Assembly: GCA_001465015.1 (NCBI GenBank)
Contig: LNEO01000254.1
Span: 22,630 to 86,629 of the forward strand
Length of the DNA stretch: 64,000 bases
Direction: 5' to 3'
Source of the DNA: Deltaproteobacteria bacterium Ga0077539
Lineage (GTDB): Bacteria; Myxococcota_A; Polyangia; Polyangiales; Ga0077539
Part shown: in pieces, positions 34,648 to 44,000 of the stretch
How positions within the stretch are numbered: the stretch's first letter is position 1
How the letters are laid out: the number at the start of each line of letters is the position of its first letter
Made by a program: the position numbers and the translations under genes
Notes under the pieces: generated by a model
The model's input: only the letters and a program-made list of their open reading frames with translations
What the model was told of the DNA's origin: nothing
Databases searched by the model: none

Positions 34648-35043
34648 ATGCGCGCAGGTATCGCCACTGCCATCGCTCTCGCGGCCCTCGCTTCGGCCGG
34701 CTGCAAGAACCAGAAGCTCACCTTCGAGAGCGTCAATCCGTCTTCCGGTCGCCTCGGCGGCAACGAAGAGGTCCGCATTCGCGGGACTGGCTTCGGCCAG
34801 CTCGGCAATTTGCAGGACGTTCGCTTCGGTGGCCGCGCGGCCACCAACGTCGGCGTTCAGGGCGACGACACGATCGTGTTGACCTCGCCCGAAGCGCGCG
34901 ACGAAGACGCCAATCGCGCCATCGACATCACGCTGCTCTCGTCCGACGGCCGAAGCATCGTGCTGAAGAGCGCGTTCACGTATCGACCGGGCGCCGCTGG
35001 CGGCCCGGCGGGCCCCAACGACGACCTCCGTCGTCGACTCTGA
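34648..35043 (+). CDS. Small lipoprotein with an IPT/TIG domain
   Basis: The product is 131 residues from ATG 34648. MRAGIATAIALAALASAGC gives a clean lipobox (Cys19). The rest is one immunoglobulin-like IPT/TIG domain: ESVNPSSGRLGGNEEVRIRG, TGFGQLGNLQDVRFGG, TIVLTSPEA and SIVLKSAFTY. TIG domains mediate binding in surface proteins. A single-domain lipoprotein of this kind is probably an envelope binding or structural protein. It is divergent from the response regulator (175 bp between starts) and convergent with the CAP-domain lipoprotein (7 bp). Confidence 0.85.
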   Translation: MRAGIATAIALAALASAGCKNQKLTFESVNPSSGRLGGNEEVRIRGTGFGQLGNLQDVRFGGRAATNVGVQGDDTIVLTSPEARDEDANRAIDITLLSSDGRSIVLKSAFTYRPGAAGGPAGPNDDLRRRL

Positions 35044-35050
35044 TCCGCGT

Positions 35051-36661
35051 CTACCTCGGATAACCGAGGATGTAGACGACGAAGATCGAGTTCGGTGCGA
35101 CGCCGGCGCGCGATCCCTGCGCGACGCCAATGCCGATCCCCGAGATCTCGTAGTTGAGCAAGGGCTCGAGCCCCGTGGCGTCTTCGAGGTTTGTCACGAT
35201 CGTGGCGAGCACCTCGATGCGGCGAAACATCAGTCCGCCGCGGGACGCTTCGCGATTGGCGTTTTGCACCACGGTCTGTTGGCTCGGAGCGCCGGCGCTA
35301 AAGAACGACTGCGCGGTGCGCGCGGCGATGTCCATGAGCTGCGGACGCGCGACGAGCTGCGAGACGCCTCGGCGCTGCCGCGTCTGGTTGACGCGATCGA
35401 TGATTCGCTGCGGCGCCGCAGCGGTGTCGAGCGCGGCGGCGACCTCGATGAAGTTCTGCGTCACGATGAAGCCTCCGGACGAGCCGGGGTCGACAACGGT
35501 CCCGATGCCAACGTGCGTGACGCGATCGTTCTCGATGTTGGCGCGGTGTCCTGGGGACTCCATCAGCCCGTGGTGGATCTCTTCGCTCGAGGAGCCGCGG
35601 CCGATGTTCTCGAGGACGATTCCGCTCTGGATTCCCGCGGCCGCAATGCGATCGCCTGGAGTTCGTCCCGCTTGATTGTTGTGCGCGAAGTATCGGCTGC
35701 GCGCCATGTCTTCGCTGTGCGCCGCCGCCACTTGCGAGAGCGGCGGCATGAGCTGCAGCGCGGGGCGACCACGGGTGCGACGAACCTCGTTGATCCGCGC
35801 GAACAAGCGCTCGGAGACCTGCGCGGGCTGCTCGTTCGATGGCGTGACCGTCTCTTCGATCGCCGACGGCGGCTCGACGTCGACGTACACCGGAAAGTTC
35901 GCGACGACCGTCGTCCCGCCAGCGCCCGAAGCGAGGATCTCCACCTGCCAGGTCCCGCGCGTCCTGGTCGGAAACTGCGCGACGAACGACGGCCCCTCGC
36001 CCAGCCCGAAGCGCTCGTTGCGGCCCGATGGGTCGGTGATGGCGAGCTCGGGGTTATTGTGATTCGCCAGCAAATTTCCACGAAGTTGCACACGAGCCCC
36101 CGTCACCGCGCGCCGAGGGACGTCCCCCTCGAACGTCACGCGCCGCTGCGCCAACAAGACAGCGACGACGCGCGTTCCGTCGGAGGCGCGCGAGACGCCA
36201 ACTCCGACGCGGTTGTAGCCCTGCCCTGCAGCGTCGCGCGCGACCGCGTCGGCGACAGCAGACGGCGGAACATCAGCGTTGGCCGTCACCAGCGCGAGCG
36301 CCGGCTGCGGATCGAGCACCCCGACGTTCCACGAAATCGACTGCACTGCGCGCGCGGTCGGAGCGCGATGGCCGCGGTCGTTGCCCACGCGCTGCGCCAC
36401 GATCGCCGCCGCTTCCGTGAGCCCGCGATCGACCGCGAGGCGAAGCTGCGCGCGGGTTCCGCCTTCGATCGCGCTGGCGAAGTACGGCGCGAGCTCGCCG
36501 TTCGGCGTCGGATCCGCGTCGCTCAGCGCGCGATACCCGGGCCCCGAGGCGAGCTGCCCCGGTCGCCCCACGACGCCCGTCGCGCTCGAGCCCGGACAGC
36601 CAGCGACCAGCACGAGCGCGAGCACCGGCGCGATTCGGTATCGACTGCTCGGGTGTCTCAC
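35051..36661 (-). CDS. CAP-domain (SCP/PR1-like) lipoprotein
   Basis: The product is 536 residues from GTG 36661, which overlaps the preceding gene's stop by four bases (GTGA at 36658-36661). The signal VLALVLVAGC places the lipid-modified Cys at about 21. N-terminal part (about 25-290) includes beta-type segments such as FEGDVPRRAVTGARVQLRG. The CAP domain (about 290-420) has the expected layout: RINEVRRTRGRPALQL, HSEDMARSRYFAHNN, PGDRIAAAGIQSG, ENIGRGSS and ESPGHRANIEN, with two His and two Glu in the family's usual cleft positions. A second helical, partially CAP-like segment follows (RVNQTRQRRGVSQLVARPQL). CAP proteins are extracellular and often bind lipids or act in defence or adhesion. 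Confidence 0.85.
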   Translation of the reverse strand: MRHPSSRYRIAPVLALVLVAGCPGSSATGVVGRPGQLASGPGYRALSDADPTPNGELAPYFASAIEGGTRAQLRLAVDRGLTEAAAIVAQRVGNDRGHRAPTARAVQSISWNVGVLDPQPALALVTANADVPPSAVADAVARDAAGQGYNRVGVGVSRASDGTRVVAVLLAQRRVTFEGDVPRRAVTGARVQLRGNLLANHNNPELAITDPSGRNERFGLGEGPSFVAQFPTRTRGTWQVEILASGAGGTTVVANFPVYVDVEPPSAIEETVTPSNEQPAQVSERLFARINEVRRTRGRPALQLMPPLSQVAAAHSEDMARSRYFAHNNQAGRTPGDRIAAAGIQSGIVLENIGRGSSSEEIHHGLMESPGHRANIENDRVTHVGIGTVVDPGSSGGFIVTQNFIEVAAALDTAAAPQRIIDRVNQTRQRRGVSQLVARPQLMDIAARTAQSFFSAGAPSQQTVVQNANREASRGGLMFRRIEVLATIVTNLEDATGLEPLLNYEISGIGIGVAQGSRAGVAPNSIFVVYILGYPR

Positions 36662-37245
36662 GCGCTCGCTCCGACTTCGCGCAGCCCCGCGTCGGTCTTC
36701 TCGAAGCGACGCTGACAGACCAGACACTGGAGGCTCTCGTTGAGCTTCTCGCCGCACCGGCACATCCAGCCGATTCGCTTCGCCGGAACGCCCGCGACCA
36801 ACGCAAACGCAGGGACATCCTTGGTCACGACGGCGCCCGCTGCGACGAAGGCGCCCTCTCCAACCGAGTGTCCACAGACGATCGTCGCGTTGGCGCCGAT
36901 CGAAGCGCCGCGACGCACGACCGTGTCACGAAAGTCGTCTTTGCGTGGAAAAGCGCTGCGCGGATTGTTGACGTTGGTGAACACCGCCGAGGGCCCCACG
37001 AACACGTCGTCCTCGAGCGTGACGTTGTCGTAGACGCTCACGTTGTTCTGGATCCGCACGTTGTCGCCGATGCTGACTCGATTGCCGACGAAGCAGTTTT
37101 GACCGAGCACGCAGCGCTTGCCGATCCGGGCGCCCGCGCTCACGTGACAGAAATGCCAGATCTTCGTCCCCTCGCCGATCGTCGCCCCATCGTCGGCGTA
37201 CGAGCTCGGATGGACGAACACCGTGGAGTGCTTTTCGTTACTCAT
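36658..37245 (-). CDS. WbpD-like N-acetyltransferase with left-handed beta-helix
   Basis: The product is 195 residues from ATG 37245. It shows the hexapeptide-repeat LbH fold and the WbpD-type signature: GTKIWHFCHVSAGARIGKRC, LGQNCFVGNRVSIGDNVRIQ, NNVSVYDNVTLEDDVFVGPS and VGEGAFVAAGAVVTKDVP. WbpD acetylates the 3-amino group of a UDP-2-acetamido-3-amino-hexuronic acid during O-antigen or capsule sugar synthesis. The C-terminus carries a CRCGEKL and CLVC pair, likely a small zinc ribbon common in the family. No other sugar-nucleotide gene lies beside it. The stop overlaps the CAP lipoprotein start, so they may be expressed together. Confidence 0.85.
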   Translation of the reverse strand: MSNEKHSTVFVHPSSYADDGATIGEGTKIWHFCHVSAGARIGKRCVLGQNCFVGNRVSIGDNVRIQNNVSVYDNVTLEDDVFVGPSAVFTNVNNPRSAFPRKDDFRDTVVRRGASIGANATIVCGHSVGEGAFVAAGAVVTKDVPAFALVAGVPAKRIGWMCRCGEKLNESLQCLVCQRRFEKTDAGLREVGASA

Positions 37246-37322
37246 GATCTTTGCTGTCGATGCCGCTGAAGAACCTGAAAAAAGAGGCTCTTCGCGGATC
37301 ATACCATTGCCGCAACCGCGGC

Positions 37323-37730
37323 TCAGCGTCTACGCGGGACCCGCACGAAGGCGCGCAGCGTCCGATGCGCGGTCACCGCGACGCCCCCGTCCTCGACGCT
37401 CAACACGATCGAGCTGGCCCCTTGGTCCGCGCTCACCCCGAGGTGCGGCGGCGGCGGCGACGGCGGCTCGCTTCGAGAGCGCTCGCGAATCCCCGCGTCG
37501 TTCGGGAGCACGCCGTGACGAATCACGCCCTGGATCTCGTCGCGGGTTCGACCGGCGACGCGCTCGCCGGCCACCCGCATTTCGTCGCCGAATTCAACGG
37601 CCTCTGGCGTCGTCGCGATTCGCTTGGCGTGATCGAAGAGCGTTCGTCGACCGATCGGAACGAAGAAGAAGACGTACGCCGCGACGAGCGTCACAAACGC
37701 AGAGCCGACCCAGCGCGCGAGCTTGAACAT
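37323..37730 (-). CDS. Hypothetical single-helix membrane protein
   Basis: The product is 135 residues. One hydrophobic helix (residues 7-25) is followed by a helical segment (FDHAKRIATTPEAVEFGDEM), a basic/charged region, then a proline-rich PPSPPPPHLGVS stretch. The remainder (SIVLSVEDGGVAVTAH, then RRR) is beta-like. No family recognised. It lies 75 bp downstream of the aminotransferase and 77 bp upstream of the acetyltransferase on the same strand, so it may be cotranscribed. Confidence 0.6.
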   Translation of the reverse strand: MFKLARWVGSAFVTLVAAYVFFFVPIGRRTLFDHAKRIATTPEAVEFGDEMRVAGERVAGRTRDEIQGVIRHGVLPNDAGIRERSRSEPPSPPPPHLGVSADQGASSIVLSVEDGGVAVTAHRTLRAFVRVPRRR

Positions 37731-37805
37731 CGATCGCTGACCGGTACGCGCGCGCGGGGGATCACGGCAAATTTTCGACAGCGATCGGCCGAGCGCGAAG
37801 CTCGC

Positions 37806-38957
37806 CTAGCGTGCCAGCGTCCGAAGCCTTCGCGCAGCCTCGTCGAGGACTGAGTCCTCTTTCGCGAAGCAGAAGCGAGCGAGGGTCTCGCCGACCGGGT
37901 CGACGAAGAAGGACGTTCCCGGGACGCTCGCCACGCCGCACCGCTCGAGGATCGTCATCGAGGCTTCTTTCGCTGTTCGCTTTTCGAGCGAGCGCACGTC
38001 GGCGAGGACGTAGTACGCCCCTTGCGGCTCGAACGGCTCGAGCCCCGCGTCTCGCAGCGCGTCGCAGAGCACTCGTCGCTTGCGCGCATACGACCGCTGA
38101 AGCTCTTCGTAGTACTCGCCAGGCATCGAGAGGCCCGCGACCGCCGCCCACTGCAGCGGCGTCGGCGCGCACACGTAGAGCAGGTCGTTGCACACGTTGA
38201 TCGCCCGAGCGGCCGCTTCGGGCGCGCAGAGATACCCGAGCCTCCAGCCAGTGACGCTGAAGGTCTTGCTGAACCCGCCCAGCAACACGCACCGCGCTCG
38301 CGCGCCCGGACGCGTGGCGAAGGGGACGTGCACGGCGCCGTCGTAGACGAAGTATTCGTAGATCTCGTCGGTGATCGCCCACAGCTCGTGCGCCTCGAGG
38401 CGCGCCGCGATCGCGTCGAGCTCGTCGGGAGAGAACACTTTTCCGCTCGGATTCGAGGGAGAACAAAGCACCACGCCGCGGGTCTTGGGAGTGATCGCGC
38501 GATCGAGCGCCGCGAGGTCGAAGCGCCAATCGGGCGGCAGCGTGGGCACGAGCACAGGCCGCAGCCCCATCGCGACGACCGTGTTGTAGTGATAGCCGTA
38601 GTACGGCTCGAACAAGATCACTTCGTCGCCGGGCTCGAAGAGCGCCATGCACGCGGCGGCGAAGCCTCCCGTCGCGCCCGCGGTCACCAGAACTTCGCTC
38701 CGAGGGTCGTAGCGAAGCCCGTAGCGGCCGTCGAGCTTGCTCGCGATCGCCTCGCGAAGCGGGGCGATTCCCTCGGGCTGCGTGTAGATCGCGCGTCCGT
38801 CGTCGATCGCTTGCTTCGCGCCGAGCGCGACCGGAGTAGGCGTCGGCAGGTCGCACACTCCCTGTCCGAGGTTGATCCCGTTGACGGCGTCGCACGCGCG
38901 CGTCATCGAGCGGATGTCCGAGATCGCGAGCCCCTCGATTCGCCTGCCGATTCGCAT
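37806..38957 (-). CDS. Class I/II PLP-dependent aminotransferase
   Basis: The product is 383 residues from ATG 38957. The fold-type I aminotransferase is shown by INLGQGVCDLPTP (start), YTQPEGIAPLREA, TAGATGGFAAACMAL, Asn169 in SPSNPSGKVF, Asp197 and Tyr200 in TDEIYEYFVYD, and the PLP-binding Lys231 in GGFSKTFSVTGWRLG, with a conserved Arg near residue 361 (LARFCF). The family covers aspartate, aromatic and kynurenine aminotransferases; the substrate cannot be read from sequence. No signal peptide. It sits alone between a membrane protein and a nicotinamidase-like gene. Confidence 0.92.
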   Translation of the reverse strand: MRIGRRIEGLAISDIRSMTRACDAVNGINLGQGVCDLPTPTPVALGAKQAIDDGRAIYTQPEGIAPLREAIASKLDGRYGLRYDPRSEVLVTAGATGGFAAACMALFEPGDEVILFEPYYGYHYNTVVAMGLRPVLVPTLPPDWRFDLAALDRAITPKTRGVVLCSPSNPSGKVFSPDELDAIAARLEAHELWAITDEIYEYFVYDGAVHVPFATRPGARARCVLLGGFSKTFSVTGWRLGYLCAPEAAARAINVCNDLLYVCAPTPLQWAAVAGLSMPGEYYEELQRSYARKRRVLCDALRDAGLEPFEPQGAYYVLADVRSLEKRTAKEASMTILERCGVASVPGTSFFVDPVGETLARFCFAKEDSVLDEAARRLRTLAR

Positions 38958-38995
38958 GGCGCCGAGCGTACACCCGTTGCGAGCGATCGGACGAC

Positions 38996-39742
38996 TCAGC
39001 GAGTCGCGAGCCTCGGCGGGACCGGCCGCATCACGGAGAGCGTCTTCATCGAGGCTCGCTCGAGCTCTTCGGAGGTGCCCGCGTGCAAACCGTCCGGCAC
39101 CTCGACGCGATATCCCCGCATCAGCGCGTCAGCCGCGGTCGTAAACACCTGGAGCTCCGTCGCGCATCCCGTGATCTCGAGGGTGCCGACCGACAGGCGC
39201 TCGAGCTGTCGATCGAGATCCGAATCGAAGAAGCCAGAGTACGTTCGGTGCGGAACGATCACGTCTCCGTCCTGCGGAGTCAGCTCGCTCACCATCTGCC
39301 AGCCCGTCGTGCCAGCGACCGCGTGGATCGGCCAGTGCTCGAGATCCGGGTCGCCCTCTTCGTGAAAATCGTGGACGAACACGATGGGATCACCGTCGCG
39401 CCGCGCTCTGGCCACGCGGTCGGCGAGCGCTCCGATGATCTCACGCGCCCGCGGAATAAAGAGCGGACGCCCCGGCGTGAGATAGTCTTGAATCATGTCG
39501 ATGATCACGAGCGCCTTTCGCGCCGTGACCGGTCGCGCGGCGATGGCATCGATCAATCGCGCCCGAAGCGCGGGCGGAGGATCGGTCGCACGGGTCGTGG
39601 CGAGCGCGTACTCGGCCAGCGCTTCGCGGGTCGCGTTGACCTCCTCTGCCAGCGAACGCGCTGGCAGCACAGCGTCGAGCACGCGACGAGGCGTCGCGCT
39701 CAGCGCAAGGTCCAAGGTGAGGTCATCGTCAGGAGCAACCAT
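38996..39742 (-). CDS. Nicotinamidase/isochorismatase-fold protein lacking the catalytic Cys and Lys, with a helical N-terminal domain
   Basis: The product is 248 residues from ATG 39742. Residues 1-72 are helical and read like the post-zinc-finger part of anti-sigma factors (LAEEVNATREALAEYAL, PPPALRARLIDAI). From residue 74 the cysteine-hydrolase fold begins: Asp82 in VIIDMIQDYL, the nicotinamidase-type metal site Asp125, His127 and His140 in HDFHEEGDPDLEHWPIH, then VPHRTYSGF and TGCATELQVFTTAADAL. In active members the segment before YSxF has Lys and the last segment has a nucleophilic Cys before V; here they are His165 and Gln198. So the protein may be a catalytically inactive or divergent relative. 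Confidence 0.75.
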   Translation of the reverse strand: MVAPDDDLTLDLALSATPRRVLDAVLPARSLAEEVNATREALAEYALATTRATDPPPALRARLIDAIAARPVTARKALVIIDMIQDYLTPGRPLFIPRAREIIGALADRVARARRDGDPIVFVHDFHEEGDPDLEHWPIHAVAGTTGWQMVSELTPQDGDVIVPHRTYSGFFDSDLDRQLERLSVGTLEITGCATELQVFTTAADALMRGYRVEVPDGLHAGTSEELERASMKTLSVMRPVPPRLATR

Positions 39743-39866
39743 CGGAGATCCAAAAGACCGATAGGTCGATTGTCGCACGTCGAGCGGCCGAAGTCCCGCG
39801 GATTCTACACCTCGAACACGAGGCCAACGCCGGTCGGTTGAGCGCTGTACGCTTGCGCCGTCACCG

Positions 39867-41000
39867 GTGGATTTCCTTCGCCAGCTCCGAGCCGTCACAT
39901 TCGCCGCGAGCGCGTGGTTTGTGCCGCTCAGCGCCCAGGCCCACGACACGTCGGTGGCCTTTCTCGACCTGACGATCGACGCCGACACGGTCCGTGTCGA
40001 GGCCAAACTGCACGGAGACGACCTCGGCGCCGCTGTCGGACGATCTCCGCTCGAGCGCCCCTCCCGTGAGATCGCGCTCGCCCGCGCCGAGAGCGCAACG
40101 CGGTACGTCGCTGCCCGCGTCACCATCACGCACGCGTCGCGTCCGTGCGAGCTCGTCACGACGCGCCCCGCCGAGGTGCTTTCTGCGCAGGACGGATCGT
40201 ATCGACTCGCCGTCCGCTACGACGTCCGTTGTCCGAGGGTCATCGACGACCTCGAAATCCGCGACGACCTCTTCTTCGACATCGACGACAACCACCGAGC
40301 CTTCGCGCGAGCGCGAGCATTTGGCGCGACCTTCGAGAAGGTCTTCGGGGTCTACGACCGACGCTGGCGCGTGCAAGGAAGCCCGTCCACCGTCGCCGTG
40401 GTTCGTCAGTATCTCTGGCTCGGCGTCGAGCACATCGTCACCGGCTACGACCACCTCGCGTTTCTACTCGCGCTGCTCGCCTCGCTCGCGGCTCGCGGAA
40501 CGCGCGCCGGCCTCAAGCCCGCGCTCGCGGTCGTCACGTCGTTCACGCTCGCCCACTCCGTCACGCTCGCGCTCGCTGCGCTCGGGATCGTTCGCCCTTC
40601 TTCGCGCATCGTCGAGAGCACGATCGCGCTCTCGATCGCCGCCGTCGCCGCGATCGACCTCGCGCGGCTTCGCACGGATCCCGCGGCGAACACTCGCTCG
40701 GCCGCGCCCCGGGCAGCGCTCGGATTCAGCTTCGGCCTGGTGCACGGGTTGGGCTTCGCCGGAGCGCTCGGCGAGCTCGGACTGCCGTCGCGCGCCCTCG
40801 TTCGAGCGCTCGCCGCGTTCAACGTCGGCGTCGAGCTCGGACAGCTCGCGCTCGCGGCGCTCGTGTTTCCGCTGCTCGGTTCGATCGCGACGCGCCTGGG
40901 CGACGCGCGCAAATATGAGCGACGCGTCGTTGCGCCCATCGCGCTCGCGCTCGTCGCGCTCGGGCTCTATTGGTTCGTCTCTCGCGTGCGCGGGGCGTGA
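39867..41000 (+). CDS. HupE/UreJ-family membrane protein with periplasmic N-terminal domain
   Basis: The product is 377 residues from GTG 39867. A signal peptide (cut near AQAHDT) precedes a strand-rich periplasmic domain of about 160 residues (SVAFLDLTIDADTVRV, YRLAVRYDVRCPRV). The C-terminal 180 residues hold about six helices and the HupE/UreJ motif GVEHIVTGYDHLAFLLALLA, with SFTLAHSVTLALAAL and FSFGLVHGLGFAGALGELGL. HupE/UreJ proteins are linked to nickel or cobalt transport for hydrogenase and urease, though the long variant with a periplasmic domain is common in bacteria lacking both. No hydrogenase or urease genes are visible here. Confidence 0.85.
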   Translation: MDFLRQLRAVTFAASAWFVPLSAQAHDTSVAFLDLTIDADTVRVEAKLHGDDLGAAVGRSPLERPSREIALARAESATRYVAARVTITHASRPCELVTTRPAEVLSAQDGSYRLAVRYDVRCPRVIDDLEIRDDLFFDIDDNHRAFARARAFGATFEKVFGVYDRRWRVQGSPSTVAVVRQYLWLGVEHIVTGYDHLAFLLALLASLAARGTRAGLKPALAVVTSFTLAHSVTLALAALGIVRPSSRIVESTIALSIAAVAAIDLARLRTDPAANTRSAAPRAALGFSFGLVHGLGFAGALGELGLPSRALVRALAAFNVGVELGQLALAALVFPLLGSIATRLGDARKYERRVVAPIALALVALGLYWFVSRVRGA

Positions 41001-41093
41001 TCGCCGTCGAACCACGATTGATCGGCGGACAACTGCGGTAGAGTCCCGCGATTCGCTCGACGCGGACCGCGCTTCGAGCGCTCGGCGCACACG

Positions 41094-44000
41094 ATGTCTG
41101 TCTCCTGGCACCGAAGGGCACCCCTCCCCTGGCTCCTCGCGCTGTGCGCGATCCTCGCGCTGTTCGGCGCGCATGCGGGTCGGAGCTCCTCGGTGACCGT
41201 CGACGACGCAGCGATCACTGTCGCGTACGCGCGCAACATCGCAGACGGCTACGGGCTCGTGCTCTCTCCGAGAGGCGAGCGCATCGAAGGCGTGACCAGC
41301 TTGCTGTGGACGATCGCGATCGCGCCGTCGCGCGTGTTCGGCCTCGGCTTTGCGGCCTTCGCGAAGCTGCTCGGAATCGCGCTCGCCGCCGTTGCAATCG
41401 CGGGGATCGCCTTCTTTCCCGCCGCGCTTCGCAAACGAGCGCCGCGCTATTTCGACCTGGTCGCGCCGCTGCTCGTGGCGCTCATGCCCAACTACGCGCT
41501 GTGGGCGGGATCGGGGCTCGAACACGGCCTCTTCGCCGCCCTCGCCGCCTGGTCGCTTCACGCAGTGGCGATCGAAGAGCGTGATCCCGAGCGATTTCCC
41601 TGGTCCGCCGCGCTCTTGTGGCTGCTGTTTCTCACGCGACCCGACGGCGCTCTCTACGCCGTCGCCGTCGGGGCCGCGAAGCTCTTTCGAAGCGTTCCTC
41701 CGAAGCGGCCGCGACGACAAGACGTGCTGTGGGCCATCGCGCTCGCGGTCAGCATCGGCGCAGTCGAGCTCTTTCGATTGGCGTATTTCGCCTGGCCGTT
41801 ACCGAATCCAATCTACGCCAGACTGCGCTGGTCAGGCCTCGGCGACGCGGTCTTCTTCAGCCCGAGCCGAGGATGGAGTCACCTGCGCGCCTGGCTCGAT
41901 GCGTATCGATTGCTGTCGGTCGCGCCCCTCGCGCTAGCCGCCATCTTCGGGCCCAAGCCGCACGGCGCGAGATTCGCCCTCGTCTCGAGCACAGCCGTCG
42001 CGCTGCTCGCTCCTGTGGCGGCGCAAGACGACCCGCAGAGCGAGTTTCGCAGCCTCACCAACGGCTCGCTCTTTCTCGCGCTGTGCCTCTGCGAGGGCGC
42101 CCGAAGCGCGTTCGCCCTCGCCTCGCGCCTGACGCCTCGATCGGCTCGACCCGCGCTGCGCTTGCTGGCGACGCCCATCATCGCCGTCGCCATCCTCCGC
42201 TACGGAGCGCGCTTCTACACAACTCGCTGGACGGCCGCGATGCAACGAAGCCCCGTCGGAGCCGGCTCCTACCCTGCCCCCGCCCGAGAGTTCGAGCGAG
42301 CCCGACGCCAGCTCGCGATCGACGGTCGCCCGTCGCTCCTCACCGCGACCATCGCCGAAGCCGCGCTCGAGAGTGACCTCACCGTGGTCGACATGCTCGG
42401 CAACGCCCACGTCGGCGCCGCGCACTCCTCGCCCGCAGATCCTGCTGGGTTTCGTGAGGCTCTTCTCGGCGAGGACCCGCCGACCTTCGCGCGCATCGAC
42501 CCCGCGATCTCCGGCGCGTTCGAGCTCTCGAGGCTCGAAGAGCTCTCGCAGCTCTACTTCGCGTTGCCCGCTTCACACGCCAACAGCGCGCACCGGCTCT
42601 ACGTTCGACGCGCGGACGTGGCCGCCCCCTGGGCGCTCACCGCAGCGCGCGTCGCGTCGAGCAGCGGCGCTACGCCAGACGGAGTGACCCTCTCGCACGA
42701 GCGCCCAGAGCCGCGATCGACGGTGCTCGTCGACGTCGCGTTCGCGCGCGTCGATCCATCCATGGCCAGCGCGATCGTCCTGCAAGACGATCACGGAGCA
42801 GAAGCGCTGCGCGTCGAAGCTCCGGTCTTCGGCGGGCTGCTCGAGCCAGGCGCCGCCCTGCCAGGCGAGCGTCCGCGCGCGCGCGCTCGCCTGGTGATCC
42901 CGAGGGCAGGTCGATTTCGTGTGCTGTGGATCGGGGCCGGCGGCGCGACCGTCGCGATCGCCGAGCTCGACGCTCAGCTCGGCGCCAACGCGAGCGAATC
43001 GCGCGCGCTCGACCAGAAGATGACCGAGCATCTCCAGAGCGACCGCTACGACCGCGCGTATACGCTCGCTCGAACGCTCTCGCTCCGCGTCGTCGCGGCC
43101 CCTGCGGACGCCGTCGCCCGATCCGCCGTCGTACGGCTCGCCCGCGCGCTGGCCGACCGAGCGCGCTCAGCCGCCGACGCCAGGGCGTATTCGATCAGCG
43201 CGTCCATCGCGCGCGAAGCCCGCTCGCTCGCGCCGTGGGACCTGCAGACGGGGGCGGTGTGCGGCGCCGTCGCCGAGCGACTGGCAGACGCCGCGGCGGA
43301 CGCCGAAGGTCGCGGAGAGCTTGCGCGAGCCTTCGAGCACGCGCGCGACGCGGTGCTCGTCGATCCGCGCAGAAGCTGGTCGCGGCGGAGAGCAGAACGA
43401 CTGCGAAATCGCCGGTCGCACAGCTACGATGCGGGACGTTCGCTCGCCGCGTATCGCGCCGCCGCCGCCGCGGTCGCCAGCCACGACCCAGCAGAAGTCG
43501 ATCGAACGCTGGTGTTCATGGCGAGCGCGGCGCAGTGGATCGAGGCCGCGCGACTGAGTGAGCGACTGGGACACACTCCGAGAGATCCGGCGGCGCGGCG
43601 CGCAGTCGCAAGGGGCTATTTGTCGCAAGGTCGAGCGCGAGAGGCGCTGGCGTTGGTGAGCGGAGTTCCGTGCCGAGAAGCCAGGGACCCCGAGGTGACC
43701 CGCGCCCTGCGCGCGATCATGGGCGCCGCTGCGTATCGACCCAACGACGATGCGTGCGACACCGTCGTGACTGCGCCAGAAGCGTCGTTCGACGATCTCC
43801 GAGGGTCCTTCGAGAGCGAGCGGTTTTCGCAGTGGACCGCGGTCGGCGCCGCGTTCGGCTCGGGCCCGGTCTCATCGCCGCGCTGCGAAACCGCGTGGAT
43901 CAACGGTTGGCGCGGGCAGAGATACGCCAGCTCCCTCGCCCGCTGCGACGCGCGTGCGCGAGGGACGCTGCGCTCGCGGGTCTTCGAGGTGCGCTCCGAA

